From Nocardioides kribbensis (GTDB lineage: Bacteria > Actinomycetota > Actinomycetes > Propionibacteriales > Nocardioidaceae), in contig NZ_JADCLL010000009.1 in NCBI RefSeq assembly GCF_015070375.1, positions 1 through 64,000 of the forward strand: a stretch of DNA of 64,000 bases, in the 5' to 3' direction. Positions 9,043-16,847 of this stretch are shown one piece after another (within the stretch, counting starts at the first letter, position 1; the number at the start of each line of letters is the position of its first letter). The notes under the pieces are model-generated. The model saw only the letters and a list, made by a program, of their open reading frames with translations, was not told the origin of the DNA and made no database searches. Position numbers and translations under genes: made by a program.

Positions 9043-9048
9043 AAACTA
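9043..9048 (-). promoter_or_regulatory. -10 of a leaderless promoter for the MpaB-type gene
   Basis: TAGTTT on the minus strand, six bases (GGCTCC) before the ATG at 9036, so the predicted transcript starts at the start codon. It overlaps the palindrome at 9045-9064. Confidence 0.45.
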
Positions 9049-9064
9049 GAGCACCTGCTCCAGT
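9045..9064. promoter_or_regulatory. Candidate TetR operator between divergent genes
   Basis: A 20-bp imperfect palindrome, ACTAGAGCAC-CTGCTCCAGT, with 16 of 20 positions symmetric and perfect inner arms GAGCA/TGCTC. It overlaps the -10 of the MpaB-type gene and lies just upstream of the tetR -10, a place suited to repressing both. The binding protein is presumed to be the adjacent TetR. Confidence 0.55.
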
Positions 9065-9069
9065 CGCGC

Positions 9070-9075
9070 TAGGGT
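9070..9075 (+). promoter_or_regulatory. -10 of a leaderless promoter for the TetR gene
   Basis: TAGGGT seven bases before the GTG at 9083; no Shine-Dalgarno fits between them. Confidence 0.45.
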
Positions 9076-9082
9076 CGTCGGC

Positions 9083-9691
9083 GTGAGGACCCCCGTGCAG
9101 TCGCGCAGCGAGTCGTCGGCCGACCGCATGCTCGCCGCGGCCCTCGACCTGCTGGCCGAGGGCGGGCTGGCGGCGGTGACGATCGCCGCCGTGGCCCGCC
9201 GGGCCGGCACCTCCAACGGCTCGCTCTACCACCGCTTCGGCGACCGCACCGGACTCCTGGTGGCCGCCCAGGCCCGCGCGCTGGCCCGGATCGAGGCGGC
9301 GACCGCCGCGTCGTTCGCCGCCGCCGACGCCGAGCCCGACGACGACCGCGCCGTGGGGCTGCTCGCCCGCGCCGCGCTGGGGATCTTCGCCACCGAGCGC
9401 GCTCCCCTGCGGACCTTCCTCGTCGAGGGACGCAGCGACCCCCGGCTGGGCCCGCCCGCCACGGCGGCGACCCACCGCCTCGGCGACACGGTGAGCGGGT
9501 GGCTGGTGGAGCGCTTCGCGACCACGCCGGAGCAGGCCGGCGCGGCCTGGCGGGTGCTGTTCGCACTCGGGGCGAGCCAGGCGCTCTTCGACGACGGGCA
9601 GGTCGCGGCCCGGCCGCTCGACGGCGACGTGCTGGGCGAGGCGCTGGCCAGGGCCGTGCTCGCGGTCGTGCGGGACCGCCCCGCCGGCTGA
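9083..9691 (+). CDS. TetR-family transcriptional regulator
   Basis: 202 aa. The N-terminal HTH (about 12-58) contains VTIAAVARRAGTSNGSLYHR, typical of TetR. The C-terminal helical ligand domain is not recognisable to a subfamily. GTG 9083 gives an HTH near residue 10 as usual. It is divergent from the MpaB-type oxygenase with a 20-bp palindrome between, so it probably represses that gene and itself. Ligand unknown. Confidence 0.9.
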   Translation: MRTPVQSRSESSADRMLAAALDLLAEGGLAAVTIAAVARRAGTSNGSLYHRFGDRTGLLVAAQARALARIEAATAASFAAADAEPDDDRAVGLLARAALGIFATERAPLRTFLVEGRSDPRLGPPATAATHRLGDTVSGWLVERFATTPEQAGAAWRVLFALGASQALFDDGQVAARPLDGDVLGEALARAVLAVVRDRPAG

Positions 9692-9707
9692 GCCGGCCGG
9701 GTCGCGG

Positions 9708-10508
9708 CTAGAGCGTGCCGTCGCCGACGAGGTCGACCAGGTCGGCCACGGACTCGAAGACCCGGGTGGGCCGGTAGGGGAAGGTCTCGACCTGGTCGGC
9801 GCGGGTCGAGCCGCTGGTGACCAGCACCGTGCGCAGCCCCGCCTCGAGGCCGCTGATGATGTCGGTGTCCATCCGGTCGCCGACCATCACCGTGGTCTCG
9901 GAGTGCGCGTCGATGCGGTTGAGGGCGCTGCGCATCATGAGCGGGTTGGGCTTGCCGATGAAGTAGGGCTGCCGCCCGGTGGCGGTGCTGATGAGCGCGG
10001 CCACCGAGCCCGTGGCGGGGAGCATGCCCTGCTGGGAGGGCCCGCTGGGGTCGGGGTTGGTGGCGATGAAGCGGGCGCCGTCGGCGATGAGCCGGATCGC
10101 GCGGGTGATGGCCTCGAAGGAGTAGGTGCGGGTCTCGCCGAGCACGACGTAGTCGGGGTCGCGGTCGGTCATGACGTAGCCGATGTCGTGCAGCGCCGTG
10201 GTCAGGCCGGCCTCGCCGACGACGTAGGCCGTGCCGCCGGGGCGCTGGTCGGCCAGGAACTGCGCGGTCGCCAGCGCCGAGGTCCAGATGGCGCCCTCGG
10301 GCACGTCGATCCCGCTGCCGAGCAGACGGGCACGCAGGTCGCGCGGGGTGTAGATCGAGTTGTTGGTGAGCACCAGGAAGCCCAGGCCGGAGGCCTTGAG
10401 CCGCTCGATGAACTGCTGGGCGCCCGGGATGGGCACCTCCTCGTGCACCAGCACGCCGTCCATGTCGGTGAGCCAGGTCTCGACGGCCCGCTCCGGGTGG
10501 GCGCTCAC
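9708..10508 (-). CDS. HAD-IIA family phosphatase (NagD-like)
   Basis: 266 aa. The first HAD motif is LTDMDGVL near the N-terminus, motif II is VLTNNS, and the C-terminal part has the type IIA pattern GKPNPLMM followed by [15 protein letters not shown] enzymes dephosphorylate small sugar or nucleotide phosphates; the substrate is not evident. The GTG start overlaps the stop of the upstream OmpR-type regulator in GTGA, so the two are translationally coupled. Confidence 0.88.
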   Translation of the reverse strand: MSAHPERAVETWLTDMDGVLVHEEVPIPGAQQFIERLKASGLGFLVLTNNSIYTPRDLRARLLGSGIDVPEGAIWTSALATAQFLADQRPGGTAYVVGEAGLTTALHDIGYVMTDRDPDYVVLGETRTYSFEAITRAIRLIADGARFIATNPDPSGPSQQGMLPATGSVAALISTATGRQPYFIGKPNPLMMRSALNRIDAHSETTVMVGDRMDTDIISGLEAGLRTVLVTSGSTRADQVETFPYRPTRVFESVADLVDLVGDGTL

Positions 10509-11197
10509 GGCGCGGGGGTCTCGAGGCGGAAGCCGACGCCGCGCACGGCCACGACCTTCTCGGTGACGCCGACGCTCTCCAGCTTCTGGCGCAGCCGGCC
10601 GATGGTGACGTCGAGGGTCTTCGTCGAGCCGTACCAGTTCTCGTCCCACACGTCGGCCATCAGCCGGCCGCGGGAGACCACCTTGTCGCGCTGGGCGGCG
10701 AGGATGCTGAGCACGTCGAACTCCTTGCCGGTGAGCGGCACCTCGACGTCGCCGGCGTAGACCCGGCGCGCGCCGACGTCGATGCGCAGCCCGTCGTGGG
10801 CGGGCTCGGGCTCGCGGACCGCCGTGGTGCGGCGCAGCAGCGCCCGCACCCGCGCCTGGAGCTCGGCCAGGCCGAAGGGCTTCGCGACGTAGTCGTCGGC
10901 GCCGTAGTCGAGCCCGACGACGCGGTCGAGCTCGGCCGCGCGGGCGGTGACGATCATGATCGCGCCGCCGAAGCCGGCCTCGCGCGCGCGGCGGCAGACC
11001 TCCAGGCCGTCCATGTCGGGCAGGCCGAGGTCGAGGATCACCACGTCGGCCGGGACCGCCGTCGCGCCGCCGGCGAGGTCCTCGAGGGCCTTCTGCCCGC
11101 TGTCGACCCAGACGACGTCGTAGCCCTCGCGCTCGAGGGTGCGGACCAGGGGGAACGCGATGTCCTCCTCGTCCTCGACGACCAGAACCCGCGGCAT
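10505..11197 (-). CDS. OmpR-family response regulator without an adjacent kinase
   Basis: 230 aa. The receiver (about 1-118) has the acidic pair VEDEED, phospho-Asp in [13 protein letters not shown], Thr in IVTAR and Lys in AKPFG. The C-terminal winged helix (about 135-228) carries [15 protein letters not shown] and VRGVGFRLE. No histidine kinase lies next to it; the only coupled partner is a HAD phosphatase. It appears leaderless. Its cognate kinase could be elsewhere; the hybrid kinase at 4630 already contains receivers and HPt and could in principle feed it. Confidence 0.93.
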   Translation of the reverse strand: MPRVLVVEDEEDIAFPLVRTLEREGYDVVWVDSGQKALEDLAGGATAVPADVVILDLGLPDMDGLEVCRRAREAGFGGAIMIVTARAAELDRVVGLDYGADDYVAKPFGLAELQARVRALLRRTTAVREPEPAHDGLRIDVGARRVYAGDVEVPLTGKEFDVLSILAAQRDKVVSRGRLMADVWDENWYGSTKTLDVTIGRLRQKLESVGVTEKVVAVRGVGFRLETPAP

Positions 11198-11203
11198 GTG
11201 CCC

Positions 11204-11209
11204 ACCCTA
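11204..11209 (-). promoter_or_regulatory. -10 of a leaderless promoter for the OmpR-type regulator
   Basis: TAGGGT on the minus strand, six bases (GGGCAC) before the ATG at 11197. Confidence 0.45.
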
Positions 11210-11225
11210 AGGCCAGGCGGGCCGC

Positions 11226-12140
11226 TCAGGTGGCAGGGGCGAACAGGTCGCCGAGGTCGGCGACGCGGTCGAGGACCTCCTCGAAGCGCAGCTGCTCCAG
11301 GCCGAGCGGGTCCTCGGCTCCCGCCTCGACCTCCGCCCAGGTCACCGGGGCGGCGACGGTGGGCCGCTCGCGCCCGCGCAGGGAGTACGGCGAGACCGTC
11401 GTCTTGGAGCCGGCGTTCTGCGACCAGTCCAGGAACACCTTGCCGCCGCGCCGGGCCTTGGTCATGGTCGCCGTGACCAGCCGCGGCACGCGCGCCTGGA
11501 GCGCCTCGGCGACCTCCTTGGCCAGCGCGGTGGAGTCGTCGGGACGCATCCGGCCCGGCAGGTCGGCGTAGAGGTGCAGGCCCTTGCTGCCGCTGGTGAC
11601 GGGGCGCACCGCCAGGTCGTGACCCGCCAGCTCCTCGCGCACCAGCATCGCGACCTGGCAGCACTCGTGCAGGCCGGCCGGCTCGCCGGGGTCGAGGTCG
11701 ACGACGAGGCGGTCGGCGTTGCGCGGGCGCCCGTTGCGGCCCACCGTCCACTGGTGGACGTGGAGCTCGAGGGCGGAGAGGTTGGCCAGCCACGTCAGGG
11801 TGGCCAGGTCGTCGACGACGGGGAAGACCACCGTGTCGCCGTGGCGGCTCGGGCCGCGGGTGCCGGTGGTGGGCACCCGGGCGGTGCGGACCCACGACGG
11901 GGTGCCCGCGGGGGCGTTCTTCTCGTAGAAGCTCCCGTCGGCGACGCCGTGCGGCCACCGGATGCGGGTCACCGCCCGGTCGGCGAGGTGCGGCAGCAGC
12001 ACCGGGGAGACCCGGGCGTAGTAGTCGAGGACCTCGCCCTTGGTGGTGCCGGTCGCGGGGTACATCACCTTGTCGAGGCTGGACAGGGTCAGCGTGCGGC
12101 CGTCGACCTCGACGCGCACCTCCTGGCGCTCGGGGCTCAC
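11226..12140 (-). CDS. LigD-type polymerase/primase for non-homologous end joining
   Basis: 304 aa, an archaeo-eukaryotic primase fold protein that fills or extends DNA ends in NHEJ. The metal-binding DLDPGEP (DxD) motif, SGSKGLHLYADLP and the Ser/Lys/Arg-rich C-terminal region with TKARRGGKVFLDWSQN and YSLRGR are characteristic of LigD polymerase domains. It is a stand-alone domain rather than part of the three-domain LigD. Its GTG overlaps the ligase stop (GTGA), so it is translated with the ligase gene. Ku is divergent upstream. Confidence 0.92.
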   Translation of the reverse strand: MSPERQEVRVEVDGRTLTLSSLDKVMYPATGTTKGEVLDYYARVSPVLLPHLADRAVTRIRWPHGVADGSFYEKNAPAGTPSWVRTARVPTTGTRGPSRHGDTVVFPVVDDLATLTWLANLSALELHVHQWTVGRNGRPRNADRLVVDLDPGEPAGLHECCQVAMLVREELAGHDLAVRPVTSGSKGLHLYADLPGRMRPDDSTALAKEVAEALQARVPRLVTATMTKARRGGKVFLDWSQNAGSKTTVSPYSLRGRERPTVAAPVTWAEVEAGAEDPLGLEQLRFEEVLDRVADLGDLFAPAT

Positions 12141-13093
12141 CGGTCCTCCCCCGGGGCCGGCGCGACGACGTCCTGCGGAGCCAGGTCGGGGCGCAGGCCC
12201 TGGTACGACGGCTGGCGCAGCCGCTGGGCCCGCGAGGTGTGGTGGGTGTCGACGTCGACCACCAGCCGCGGCTCCACCCACCGGGTGCCGCGGGCGTCGA
12301 CCCGCGGCACCTCGTCGGCGAACGGGCTGTCGCCCCGTGCGAGCGGGGCGAGCGCCTCGGCGAGCAGGGCGGAGGCCCGCCCGCCGATGCCGCTGCCCAC
12401 CCGACCGCGGTAGAGCAGGCCGTCGCGGGTGGGCTCGCCCACCAGCAGCGCACCGAGCCGGTCGGTCGTGCCCTCCTGGGGCCGCCAGCCGCCCACGACG
12501 TAGGACAGCCGGTGGCGGTGGGCCCGCTTGAGCCAGTGCGGGCTGCGCTCGCCCGGGGTGTAGCGCGAGGTCAGCCGCTTGCTGACGATGCCCTCCAGCC
12601 CCTGCGCCCGCGTCGCCTCGGCGAGCATCTCGCCGTCGTCGTAGGTCGGCGGGACCTGCCACGTGCCGCCGAGGCCGTCGGCGACCAGGTCCTCGAGCAG
12701 CTCGCGACGCCGGGCGAGCGGCTCGCCGGTGAGGTCGGCCCCGTCGAGGCGCAGGACGTCGAAGACCATGAGCAGCGCGGGCACCTGCTCGGCCAGGCGG
12801 GCGGCCGTCGCGGCGCGGCGTACGTGCATCCGGTCCTGGAGCACGCGGAAGTCGGGCAGGCCCGCGTCGTTCATCGCGATGATCTCGCCGTCGAGGAGGA
12901 CGTCGCGGCGCCCCAGCGGCGCGTCGACCAGGTCGGGCCAGGCCGGGGTGATGGCGTTGTCGTTGCGGCTGGTCAGGCGGGTGGAGCCGCCGGCGGTGTC
13001 GACGAGCGCCCGCACGCCGTCCCACTTCACCTCGTGGACCCACCCCGGGCCGGTCGGCACGTGGTCGGCCTTCGTGGCCAGCATCGGCAGCAT
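12137..13093 (-). CDS. ATP-dependent DNA ligase (LigD ligase-type)
   Basis: 318 aa. The adenylation motif is VHEVKWDGVR (Lys of KxDG). Also visible are DVLLDGEII (motif III region), EGIVSKRL (motif IV) and SPHWLKRAHRHRL (motif V), then an OB-fold domain ending in EPRLVVDV. It seals DNA breaks, most likely with Ku and the coupled polymerase. ATG 13093 is chosen because AGGA lies seven bases upstream; GTG 13111 is an alternative. No phosphoesterase domain is fused or adjacent. Confidence 0.92.
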   Translation of the reverse strand: MLPMLATKADHVPTGPGWVHEVKWDGVRALVDTAGGSTRLTSRNDNAITPAWPDLVDAPLGRRDVLLDGEIIAMNDAGLPDFRVLQDRMHVRRAATAARLAEQVPALLMVFDVLRLDGADLTGEPLARRRELLEDLVADGLGGTWQVPPTYDDGEMLAEATRAQGLEGIVSKRLTSRYTPGERSPHWLKRAHRHRLSYVVGGWRPQEGTTDRLGALLVGEPTRDGLLYRGRVGSGIGGRASALLAEALAPLARGDSPFADEVPRVDARGTRWVEPRLVVDVDTHHTSRAQRLRQPSYQGLRPDLAPQDVVAPAPGEDR

Positions 13094-13167
13094 GCGGCCA
13101 TCCTGGCGCACCCGCCCCCGGCCGGCAGCACCCCGCGCGGGGTGATGACGCGCAGGCGGCGGAGGGG

Positions 13168-13173
13168 AATACT
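13168..13173 (+). promoter_or_regulatory. Weak -10 candidate of a leaderless Ku promoter
   Basis: AATACT, six bases (CGGCGC) before the ATG at 13180. It keeps the A2 and T6 positions of TAnnnT but not the first T, so it is a weaker case than the others in this window. Confidence 0.25.
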
Positions 13174-13179
13174 CGGCGC

Positions 13180-14145
13180 ATGCGAGCCATCTGGAAGGGC
13201 GCCGTCTCCTTCGGCCTGGTCAACGTGCCGGTGAAGCTCTACGCCGCCACCGAGTCCCACGACGTCTCCTTCCGCCAGGTGCACGTCGCCGACGGGGGCC
13301 GCATCCGCTACCAGCGGATCTGCTCGGTCGACGGCGAGGAGGTGCCCTACAGCGAGATCGCGAAGGGCTACGAGACCGAGGACGGCGAGATGGTCGTGCT
13401 CACCGACGACGACATGGCCGAGCTGCCCGCGTCGTCCTCGCGCGAGATCGCGGTCGAGAAGTTCGTGCCGAGCGACCAGATCGACCCGATGCTCTTCGAG
13501 AAGAGCTACTACCTCGAGCCGGAGAAGTCCGGCGCCAAGCCCTACGCCCTGCTCCGCCAGGCCCTCGTCGACGCCGACCGGATGGCCGTGGTCACGGTGG
13601 CGCTGCGCCAGCGGACCTCCATCGCCGTGCTGCGGGTGCGCGAGGACGTGATCGTGCTCCAGACCATGATGTGGCCCGACGAGATCCGCACCCCCGACTT
13701 CTCCGTCGAGCCCGGCGAGGTCAAGGACAGCGAGGTCGCGATGGCCACGATGCTGGTCGAGACCCTGGCCGGGGACTTCGACACCGCGGAGTTCGAGGAC
13801 GACTACGCCGGGGCCGTCGAGGCCCTGGTGAAGGCCAAGATCGAGGGCGGCGAGCTCACGCGCACCGCCACCTCGACCAAGTCCTCCGGCGAGGTCGTCG
13901 ACCTGCTGGCCGCCCTGCAGCGCTCGGTCGACGCCGCCAAGAGCGCCCGGGGCGACGCGGGCCCGGCCTCGCCGCCGGCGGGGAAGACCACGAAGAAGAC
14001 CACGAAGAAGGCTGCGAAGAAGACCACGACGAAGGCCACGGCCACGAAGGGCACCACGAAGAAGAGCACCGCGAAGAAGACCCCGGCCGCCAAGACCGCC
14101 GCCAAGCGCACGACGCGCAAGGCGGCGGCCCCCCAGGCCAGCTGA
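13180..14145 (+). CDS. ku: Ku DNA-end-binding protein with Lys-rich tail
   Basis: 321 aa. The start MRAIWKGAVSFGLVNVPVKL is the bacterial Ku signature, and the core runs to about residue 255. Ku homodimers encircle broken DNA ends and recruit LigD. After the core is a tail of about 60 residues rich in KTTKK, KKAAKK and KKTPAAK repeats, like histone H1-type tails; extended Ku proteins of this kind occur in actinobacteria and probably add non-specific DNA contact. It is divergent from the ligase/polymerase operon (86 bp), so one region may drive all three genes. Confidence 0.96.
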   Translation: MRAIWKGAVSFGLVNVPVKLYAATESHDVSFRQVHVADGGRIRYQRICSVDGEEVPYSEIAKGYETEDGEMVVLTDDDMAELPASSSREIAVEKFVPSDQIDPMLFEKSYYLEPEKSGAKPYALLRQALVDADRMAVVTVALRQRTSIAVLRVREDVIVLQTMMWPDEIRTPDFSVEPGEVKDSEVAMATMLVETLAGDFDTAEFEDDYAGAVEALVKAKIEGGELTRTATSTKSSGEVVDLLAALQRSVDAAKSARGDAGPASPPAGKTTKKTTKKAAKKTTTKATATKGTTKKSTAKKTPAAKTAAKRTTRKAAAPQAS

Positions 14146-14149
14146 GGGC

Positions 14150-15586
14150 TCAGCCCCGGGCCGCCGCCAGGTCGCGGAGGCGGGCCGAGCACTCCGCGGC
14201 GACCGCGCGCGCCAGCGCCGCCGCGTCGTCGTCGGCGCGCTCGGGCACGACGTGGTGCACCGTGCCGTCGCGCAGCAGGTCGACGGCGCGGACCTGCTGG
14301 TGCTCCGACATCTCGGCCGCGTGGCCGGTGTCGCCGCGGTGCACGATCGCGCTGGCGCCCTCGGGTGGCAGCGGGGAGAGCCAGGCGCTCTCGGCTGCGA
14401 CGACCACCTGCGCGGGCAGCAGCGCGAGCGCCCCTCCCCCGCAGCCCTGGCCGAGCACCACCGACAGGGTGGGCACGGTCATGGTGGTCATCGTGGCGAT
14501 GCACCGGGCGATCTCGCCCGCGATCGCACCCTCCTCCGCACGCTGGGACAGCTCCGCGCCCGGGGTGTCGATAACGGTGACCAGCGGCAGGCCGAGCTCC
14601 TCGGCCAGCCGCATGGCGCGCCGGGCCTCGCGCAGCGCGCCCGGCCCCATCGGGGTGGCGGGGGTCTGACGCGTGCGGTCCTGACCCACGACGACGCACG
14701 GCTGGCCGTCGAGACGGGTCAGCGCGACGATCACGGTGTGGTCGTGCTCGCCCTCGTCGGTGCCGCGCAGGCGCAGCGTGCGCGACCCGGCGTGGCGCAG
14801 CAGGTCGCGCACCCCCGCGCGGCCCGGTGCCCGGGTGCGCTCGATGGCGGCCCAGGCCGAGGCGTCGGGATCGGGCTCGCCGGTGCGGCGCGGCAGCGCC
14901 GGCTCGTCGGGGGCGTCGACCAGCACCGCCAGGGCCTGGTCGACCAGGGCGGGCAGCTGCTCGGCCGGCACGACGGCGTCGATGACGCCACGGTCGGCGA
15001 GGTTCTCCGCGGTCTGCACACCGCTCGGGAAGGGCTCGCCGTTGAGGGCCTCGTAGACCTTCGGGCCCAGGAAGCCGACCAGCGCGCCGGGCTCGGCGAC
15101 CGTGACGTGGGCCAGCGAGCCCCAGGAGGCGAAGACCCCGCCCATGGTGGGGTTGCGCAGGTAGACGAGGTACGGCAGCCCCGCAGCCCGGTGGGCCATG
15201 ATCGCGCGGGAGATCTCGACCATCTGCACGAAGGCGGGGGTGCCCTCCTGCATGCGGGTGCCGCCGGAGGCCGTCGTCGCGAGCAGGGGCAGCCCCTCGG
15301 CGGTGGCGCGGCGTACGGCGGAGGCGATCCGGTCGGCCGCGGCGCGACCGATGGAGCCGGCCAGGAACCCGAACTCGTTGGCCACGACCGCGACGGGCCG
15401 CCCGTGCATCGTGCCGCGGCCGGTGACCACCGACTCGTCGGTGCCGGCCTTCTGCGCGGCGCGCTCGAGCGCCGCGCGGTAGTCGGCGGAGTGCCCGGAG
15501 ATGTCGATGGGAGCGTCCCACGACTCGTAGGAGCCGTCGTCGAGCACCAGCTCGAGCAGCTGGTGGGCGGTCCAGCGCTCGCTCAC
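14150..15586 (-). CDS. Fused AccD/AccA-like carboxyltransferase, biotin-carboxylase-independent context
   Basis: 478 aa with two crotonase-fold halves. The first is AccD/MdcD-like (ATTASGGTRMQEGTPAFVQM, RNPTMGGVFASWGS), the second AccA/MdcE-like (VTVIDTPGAELSQRAEEGAI, GQGCGGGALALLPA, EGASAIVHRGD). There is no N-terminal zinc-finger CxxC, and no biotin carboxylase or carrier gene nearby. The GTG start overlaps the CoA-transferase stop (GTGA). Beside a MatC-type permease this suggests a decarboxylase or transcarboxylase acting on malonyl-CoA or a related thioester. A partner for an acyl-CoA carboxylase encoded elsewhere is the alternative. Function inferred from context only. Confidence 0.72.
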   Translation of the reverse strand: MSERWTAHQLLELVLDDGSYESWDAPIDISGHSADYRAALERAAQKAGTDESVVTGRGTMHGRPVAVVANEFGFLAGSIGRAAADRIASAVRRATAEGLPLLATTASGGTRMQEGTPAFVQMVEISRAIMAHRAAGLPYLVYLRNPTMGGVFASWGSLAHVTVAEPGALVGFLGPKVYEALNGEPFPSGVQTAENLADRGVIDAVVPAEQLPALVDQALAVLVDAPDEPALPRRTGEPDPDASAWAAIERTRAPGRAGVRDLLRHAGSRTLRLRGTDEGEHDHTVIVALTRLDGQPCVVVGQDRTRQTPATPMGPGALREARRAMRLAEELGLPLVTVIDTPGAELSQRAEEGAIAGEIARCIATMTTMTVPTLSVVLGQGCGGGALALLPAQVVVAAESAWLSPLPPEGASAIVHRGDTGHAAEMSEHQQVRAVDLLRDGTVHHVVPERADDDAAALARAVAAECSARLRDLAAARG

Positions 15587-16830
15587 GCCTCCTCCTCCAG
15601 CCACGCGCGGAGGGCGGCGCCGTGCTCGTCGAGCACCGGCGGCGCGGCGTGGTCGCGCCGGGTCACCTCGGTGCCGTCGCCGGCGAAGAAGCGCAGCGGC
15701 GGGCCGGGCAGCGAGACCGTGCCGAGCGTGGAGTGCTCGACGTCGACGACCAGCCCCTGGCTGAGGGTCTGGTCCCAGGTGTAGACCTCGTCGAGGGTGC
15801 GGACCTTGCCGGCCGGCACCCCGACCTCGGCCAGCCGGGCGAGCAGGGGCTCGCTGTCCCAGTCGGCGAAGACCGACTCGACCAGGGCCACGACCTCCTC
15901 CCGCACGGCGACGCGCTCGGGGTTGGTGGCCAGGCCCTCGGCCTCCGGGTCGAGTCCGAAGCCGGCGCAGAAGCGGCGCCACAGGCCCTCGCTGCCCAGC
16001 GCGATCTGCACCGCGCCGTCGCGGCAGCGGAACAGGCCGTAGGGCGAGATCGAGGGGTGGTGGTTGCCCTGGGCGCGGCCGACCTCGCCGGCCACGGTCC
16101 AGCGGGTGCCCTGGAAGGCGTGCACGCCGACCAGCGAGGCCAGCAGGGAGGTGCGCACGACGCTGCCGCGCCCGGTGCGGTGGCGCTCGTTGAGGGCGGC
16201 CAGCACGCCGTAGGCGCCGTACATGCCCGAGAGGAGGTCGGCGATGGGCGTGCCGACGCGCTGGGGGTCGTCGGGCCCGGAGCCGGTGAGCGACATCAGC
16301 CCGGCCTCGCCCTGGGCGATCTGGTCGTAGCCGGCCCGCCCGCCCTCGGGGCCGTCGTGGCCGAAGCCGGTGATGGAGAGCACCACGAGACGCGGGTTGC
16401 GCCGCTGCAGCTCCTCGATGCCCAGGCCGAGCCGCTCGAGGACGCCGGTGCGGAAGTTCTCCACCAGCACGTCGGCGCGGTCGACCAGTCGCAGCAGGAC
16501 CTCGCGGTCGCCGCCCTCGCTGTCGTCCTTGAGGTCGAGGGCGATCGACTCCTTGTTGCGGTTGGCGGAGAGGAAGTACGTCGACTGCCGCTGGTCGGGC
16601 TCGCCCACGAAGGGCGGGCCCCAGCCGCGGGTGTCGTCGCCGCCCTGCGGGGTCTCCACCTTGACCACGCGGGCGCCGAGGTCGCCCAGCATCATCGTGG
16701 CGTGGGGGCCGGCCAGGGCGCGGGTCAGGTCGACGACGAGCACGTCGGACAGGGGGGTGCCGCTGGGGCCGGCACCGGGGGTCCGGCCGGGGGTCTGCTC
16801 GGAGGTCTGGTCGGGGGTCTGGTCGGTCAT
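15583..16830 (-). CDS. Family III CoA-transferase (CaiB/BaiF)
   Basis: 415 aa. Recognisable parts are VVDLTRALAGPHATMMLGDLGA near residue 30, KVETPQGGDDTRGWGPPF, NRNKESIALDLK, ENFRTGVLERLGL and GYDQIAQGEAGLMS, in which the Asp is the expected acyl-carrying catalytic residue. These enzymes move CoA between carboxylic acids. The N-terminus has a Thr/Pro-rich repeat (TPDQTSEQTPGRTPG), probably disordered. It lies between a MatC-type permease and a carboxyltransferase-like gene, so it may activate the imported acid (malonate or another short dicarboxylate) to its CoA ester. Inference from neighbours. Confidence 0.88.
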   Translation of the reverse strand: MTDQTPDQTSEQTPGRTPGAGPSGTPLSDVLVVDLTRALAGPHATMMLGDLGARVVKVETPQGGDDTRGWGPPFVGEPDQRQSTYFLSANRNKESIALDLKDDSEGGDREVLLRLVDRADVLVENFRTGVLERLGLGIEELQRRNPRLVVLSITGFGHDGPEGGRAGYDQIAQGEAGLMSLTGSGPDDPQRVGTPIADLLSGMYGAYGVLAALNERHRTGRGSVVRTSLLASLVGVHAFQGTRWTVAGEVGRAQGNHHPSISPYGLFRCRDGAVQIALGSEGLWRRFCAGFGLDPEAEGLATNPERVAVREEVVALVESVFADWDSEPLLARLAEVGVPAGKVRTLDEVYTWDQTLSQGLVVDVEHSTLGTVSLPGPPLRFFAGDGTEVTRRDHAAPPVLDEHGAALRAWLEEEA

Positions 16831-16847
16831 CGGTGTGGTCGTCCCTC

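Noticed and set aside
13980..14140. Lys-rich Ku tail as a separate small gene
   Set aside because: It is in frame with Ku without a stop, and such tails are known in actinobacterial Ku.
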